From assembly GCA_934778215.1 (NCBI GenBank), contig CAKVOE010000001.1:62001-126000 (forward strand): a stretch of 64,000 bases of DNA, given 5' to 3'. How positions within the stretch are numbered: position 1 is the first letter of the stretch; every line of letters begins with the position of its first letter. This document shows positions 61,071 through 64,000 of this stretch, in pieces. Both the position numbers and the translations under genes were made by a program. The notes under the pieces were generated by a model. That model saw only the letters and a program-made list of their open reading frames with translations, had not been told where the DNA came from and did not search any database. This DNA comes from an uncultured Clostridia bacterium. Its GTDB lineage: Bacteria > Bacillota > Clostridia > Christensenellales > UBA1242.

Positions 61071-62840
61071 ATGAAAGATAATAATTGTAACAACTCTATA
61101 TGGGATTTGTCTTCGCTTATGGCGAATGACGAGTCCTTTTTTAGAGCAATTGGTGAACTAGATAAAGAAATTGATGTTTTAAAAGGATTTGAGGGCAAGT
61201 TAAATTCTAAGGAAACAATTGTAACATTTTTTAAAGAACAAAAAAGAGTGGGAGAAAAAATAGAAAAACCCTATCTTTATGCCTTTTTAAAATATTCGGG
61301 CAATATGGCAGACGCAAACAATACAAAGTTAATGCAAACGGCGGAGAATTTTGCTGTAAAATTTTCTTCTGCATTAAGTTTTGTGGAGCCTGAACTAACA
61401 GCACTTGGTAAAGAATTTTTAGAAAAATTAAAGGACGACCCTACATTGCAAGATTACAATCGCATTTTTGAAACCGTAATAAGACACATTCCGCACACGC
61501 TTGCCAAAAATGAAGAAAAGTTGATTGCAGAAATGGGAGCGTTTACCGATTTTGAAAACACCTTTTCGTTATTAAGTGACACCGAAATTAATTTTGGGTC
61601 GGTAAAAAATGAAGAGGGTAAATTGGTAAAGTTAGACAATTCTAGTTATGGGTTGCTACTTAGAAGCCCTAGTAGTTCGGTAAGATTAGAGGCTCACAAA
61701 AAATTACACAAGGGTTATAAAAATTTTAACAAAACACTTTCTGCAAACTATATAAATGAAGTAAAAAAGTGTGATTTTTTGGCAAAGACCTATCATTATA
61801 AAGATTATTTTGAAATGAGTTTGTATTCTGAAGAGGTGGATTCTGCCGTTTACAAAAACCTAATTGATGGCGTAAACAAGTTTTTGCCGTTGTTTTATGA
61901 CTATGTTGAGGTAAAGAAAAAATCTTTAAAGTTAAAAGAGTTTAATATTGCAGACTGTTACGCTCCAATTAATGAAACAAAAGGGTTTGATTTGCCCTAC
62001 GACAACGCCTTTGAAAAGGTTGTTGAAGCCTTAGGTGTTTTGGGCGATGATTATGTAGATGTTTTAAAATATGCCAAAACGCACGGTTGGATAGATGTGT
62101 ATCCAAAAAAAGGCAAAAGGTCGGGAGCGTTTTCTGTTACCACCGAAAATGCAAACCCCTATGTTATGCTAAACTATTTGCCTACATACAGAGATATTAG
62201 CACAATTGCACACGAACTGGGGCATTCTATGCATACCTATTTTACGAACTACAAGCAATGCTACGAAAAAAGGCGTTATGAAACCTTTGTTGCAGAAATT
62301 GCCAGCACTGTAAACGAGCAGTTGCTTTTTAGATATTATTTAAAAAATGCCAAAGATGACAATAAAAAAAAGTTTTTGATAGAAAGTTTTTTGAGCGATT
62401 TTTATGCAACGGTTTTTCGTCAAACTATGTTTGCGGAGTTTCAATTAAATGTTAACAATTTGGTAAGTGCAGGAAACGCAATTTCATCGGACGACTTAAA
62501 CAATTTATATCAAAAATTGTTAGAGAAGTATTTTGGTAAGGGTGTTAATATACACGAATATTGCAAATACGAGTGGTCAAGAATTCCGCATTTTTATAAC
62601 TCATTTTATGTGTACACCTACGCAACAGGGCTAATTAGTGCAATTGCCATTGTAAACAATATAGAAAAAGATGGTGCGGTTGCTGTAAAAAAGTACAAAG
62701 AGTTTTTGTCTGGCGGTTGCAGTCTTGCTCCAACCAAACTACTACAAATTGCAGGGGTAGATATAGAAAAGCCCGAAACCATAGAAAACGCATTTGCTTT
62801 TTATAAAGAAAAACTAGAACAGTTAAAGAGTATTTTATAA
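61071..62840 (+). CDS. pepF: Oligoendopeptidase F (M3 family)
   Basis: 589 residues from the ATG at 61071, with AAGG upstream; a TTG at 61065 is less likely. Zinc-dependent cytoplasmic peptidase. The HExxH motif is in STIAHELGHSMHTYF (about 380-394) and the third ligand Glu in YETFVAEIASTVNEQL. C-terminal YNSFYVYTYATGLISA is typical of PepF. The next gene overlaps the stop codon by one base. Confidence 0.95.
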   Translation: MKDNNCNNSIWDLSSLMANDESFFRAIGELDKEIDVLKGFEGKLNSKETIVTFFKEQKRVGEKIEKPYLYAFLKYSGNMADANNTKLMQTAENFAVKFSSALSFVEPELTALGKEFLEKLKDDPTLQDYNRIFETVIRHIPHTLAKNEEKLIAEMGAFTDFENTFSLLSDTEINFGSVKNEEGKLVKLDNSSYGLLLRSPSSSVRLEAHKKLHKGYKNFNKTLSANYINEVKKCDFLAKTYHYKDYFEMSLYSEEVDSAVYKNLIDGVNKFLPLFYDYVEVKKKSLKLKEFNIADCYAPINETKGFDLPYDNAFEKVVEALGVLGDDYVDVLKYAKTHGWIDVYPKKGKRSGAFSVTTENANPYVMLNYLPTYRDISTIAHELGHSMHTYFTNYKQCYEKRRYETFVAEIASTVNEQLLFRYYLKNAKDDNKKKFLIESFLSDFYATVFRQTMFAEFQLNVNNLVSAGNAISSDDLNNLYQKLLEKYFGKGVNIHEYCKYEWSRIPHFYNSFYVYTYATGLISAIAIVNNIEKDGAVAVKKYKEFLSGGCSLAPTKLLQIAGVDIEKPETIENAFAFYKEKLEQLKSIL

Positions 62841-63130
62841 TGTATTATTTATATATATTGTTTTGTGACGACAACACTATGTATACCGGTATAACAACCG
62901 ATGTAAAAAGACGATTTAAAGAACACTGCGAGGGTGGGGCAAAAGGCTCAAAATATACAAAGGTTCATAAACCTCAAGGGGTAGCGTATTCGGTTTTAAT
63001 AGGGAGTCGAGCGGAGGCAAGTTCTTTTGAGTACAAGGTTAAGCATCTAAAAAAAGATGACAAAATTAAATTAATTAACGCAAAACCTAATTCGGTTGAA
63101 AAATTACAAAACTTTTTTAGTGAAATTTAA
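62840..63130 (+). CDS. GIY-YIG nuclease-family protein (UPF0213)
   Basis: 96 residues. The GIY-YIG signature reads YYLYILFCDDNTMYTGITTDVKRRFKEHCEGG (split over residues 2-33), with Tyr, Arg and His in place. The C-terminal EASSFEYKVKHLKK carries the metal-binding Glu. Members are small stand-alone nucleases of unclear role. ATG overlaps the pepF stop (TAATG). Confidence 0.92.
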   Translation: MYYLYILFCDDNTMYTGITTDVKRRFKEHCEGGAKGSKYTKVHKPQGVAYSVLIGSRAEASSFEYKVKHLKKDDKIKLINAKPNSVEKLQNFFSEI

Positions 63131-63190
63131 ACAAACTAAAAATATTTGTTTATTTTGCTAGTCCTTTTAAATTAATATATGGTACAATTA

Positions 63191-63220
63191 GAGTGTAAAA
63201 ATAGTAATTACACTCTTTTT
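63191..63220 (+). terminator. Terminator hairpin downstream of the GIY-YIG gene
   Basis: GAGTGTAA and TTACACTC form an 8-bp stem with a 9-base loop, followed by five T residues. Confidence 0.8.
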
Positions 63221-63238
63221 ATTTAGTGGAGGAAACAG

Positions 63239-64000
63239 ATGACAAGAGTAAATAAAATTGTTAAATCATTATGGATAATTTGTTTGGCGGTGGTTTCGGC
63301 TGTGCTAATAGGTGTTGTGGCAAACAAGGTTGATGCAACAACTTATGCAGATGCCACGCTTACTATCACAAAAATTGAAACAATAGCAGATGCTACCTAC
63401 AATGCGACAAGGCAAGAACCAAACATAATTGTAAAACAAGACGAAAATATTGTTAACGAAAGCGATTATACTCTTTCTATAAAATATAAAAAAATTGGTG
63501 AAGACGATTCAGCCTTTGTAGAAATTGCAGAAAGCGATGCTTATACCAACGCCGGCGTTTACAAAATTACGGCTAGTGTTACGGCAGAAAATGCAACTTA
63601 TTTACCGGGAAGCGTATCAACAACTTATACAATAAACAAAGCCAATGTTAGTGATGAGCAGTTTAAGTATGTCAAGTCTTCTATTACAAAAAATAGCAAC
63701 GACCCAAATTTTACAAATGAACTTACAAACCTATTAGAACTTCCTGTTGTGTACACCATTACAACAGACAAAGGCATTGAAGTTAGTGCAAGTGGCGAAA
63801 TTACGCTTGCATTAAACGCCGAAGAGAAAACAGAGGTTTCGGTTTCTGCAAATTTTGAAGGTAATGATAATTTTAATGCAAAAAGAGCATCTTATTCACT
63901 AATTGTAAACAACAAAGTTACAATAACATGGATAGTTGATGGTGTTCAAAAAACTCAAGATTTTGCATACAACCAAAAAATAGAATATCAAGGAACCACT
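63239..64000 (+). CDS. Secreted surface protein with MBG-like repeats, 3' end off window
   Basis: 254 codons are visible and the frame stays open to the window edge. GGAGG lies six bases before the ATG. A signal peptide (SLWIICLAVVSAVLIGVVANK, about 10-30) is followed by beta-rich repeats of the MBG type (YNATRQEPNIIVKQDE, TNAGVYKITASVTAENATY). The last visible part (VTITWIVDGVQKTQDFAYNQK) starts a Listeria-Bacteroides-type repeat. Probably a large gut surface protein; the anchor lies outside the window. Confidence 0.8.
   Translation, partial: MTRVNKIVKSLWIICLAVVSAVLIGVVANKVDATTYADATLTITKIETIADATYNATRQEPNIIVKQDENIVNESDYTLSIKYKKIGEDDSAFVEIAESDAYTNAGVYKITASVTAENATYLPGSVSTTYTINKANVSDEQFKYVKSSITKNSNDPNFTNELTNLLELPVVYTITTDKGIEVSASGEITLALNAEEKTEVSVSANFEGNDNFNAKRASYSLIVNNKVTITWIVDGVQKTQDFAYNQKIEYQGTT

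Overview
The window is a 64 kb piece of a low-GC, AT-rich Firmicutes (Bacillota) chromosome, most likely an uncultured gut member of the Clostridia. Evidence for this: T-box leaders on aminoacyl-tRNA synthetase genes; the min-spoIVF-rplU-prp-rpmA order of Gram-positive spore formers; L27 with a Prp-cleaved N-terminal extension; spoVG, whiA, DegV and YkvI; a type II-A (csn2) CRISPR system; and Gram-positive surface proteins. No tRNA, rRNA, insertion sequence or prophage was recognised. Gene density is high and most genes run on the + strand.

Layout. 1-2790: C-terminal end of a surface papain-like peptidase, then a convergent DegV gene. 2950-7275: XRE-type membrane regulator, minD-minE, spoIVFA-like/spoIVFB, and rplU-prp-rpmA behind a putative L21 leader. 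7333-10395: a Rho-like protein that has lost its P-loop, a small conserved protein, greA, and a split TSUP transporter. 10522-15076: an Rnf-type redox operon in which the rnfG position holds only a 58-residue membrane microprotein. 15168-19432: Ppx/GppA-HD protein, MreB-like actin, and convergent glyS with a T-box. 19601-24535: an ABC ATPase with substituted catalytic residues, a small permease and a 1051-residue Ig-like membrane protein. 24589-29520: YkvI-like protein, methyltransferase-pyk, and T-box-tyrS.

29764-37112 is a complete type II-A CRISPR-Cas locus: tracrRNA (antisense to the cas9 leader), cas9, cas1, cas2, csn2, a leader ending in ATTTGAG, and 12 repeats with 11 spacers. 37518-51221 is mostly housekeeping: PHP phosphoesterase, nucleotidyltransferase, spoVG, rpmE, prmC-prfA-uvrC (uvrC without its HhH tail), solute-binding-like protein, murB, a second PHP protein, whiA and dnaE. 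51231-63130: pfkA, a TPR protein, a GGGtGRT/NifU-like pair on the - strand, yigZ-recX-acpS, two uncharacterised Thr/Glu-tailed membrane proteins, lgt, a coiled-coil protein, pepF and a GIY-YIG protein. The window ends inside another secreted surface protein.

Most worth a second look: the Rnf operon without RnfG; the P-loop-less Rho paralogue; the degenerate ABC ATPase with its Ig-like membrane partner; the tracrRNA promoter nested in the cas9 translation start region; two promoter-to-ATG geometries predicting leaderless mRNAs (XRE gene and lgt); and a glyS T-box with a shortened upstream part. All family calls and residue comparisons come from reading the sequence and from memory of the families; no database search was run.
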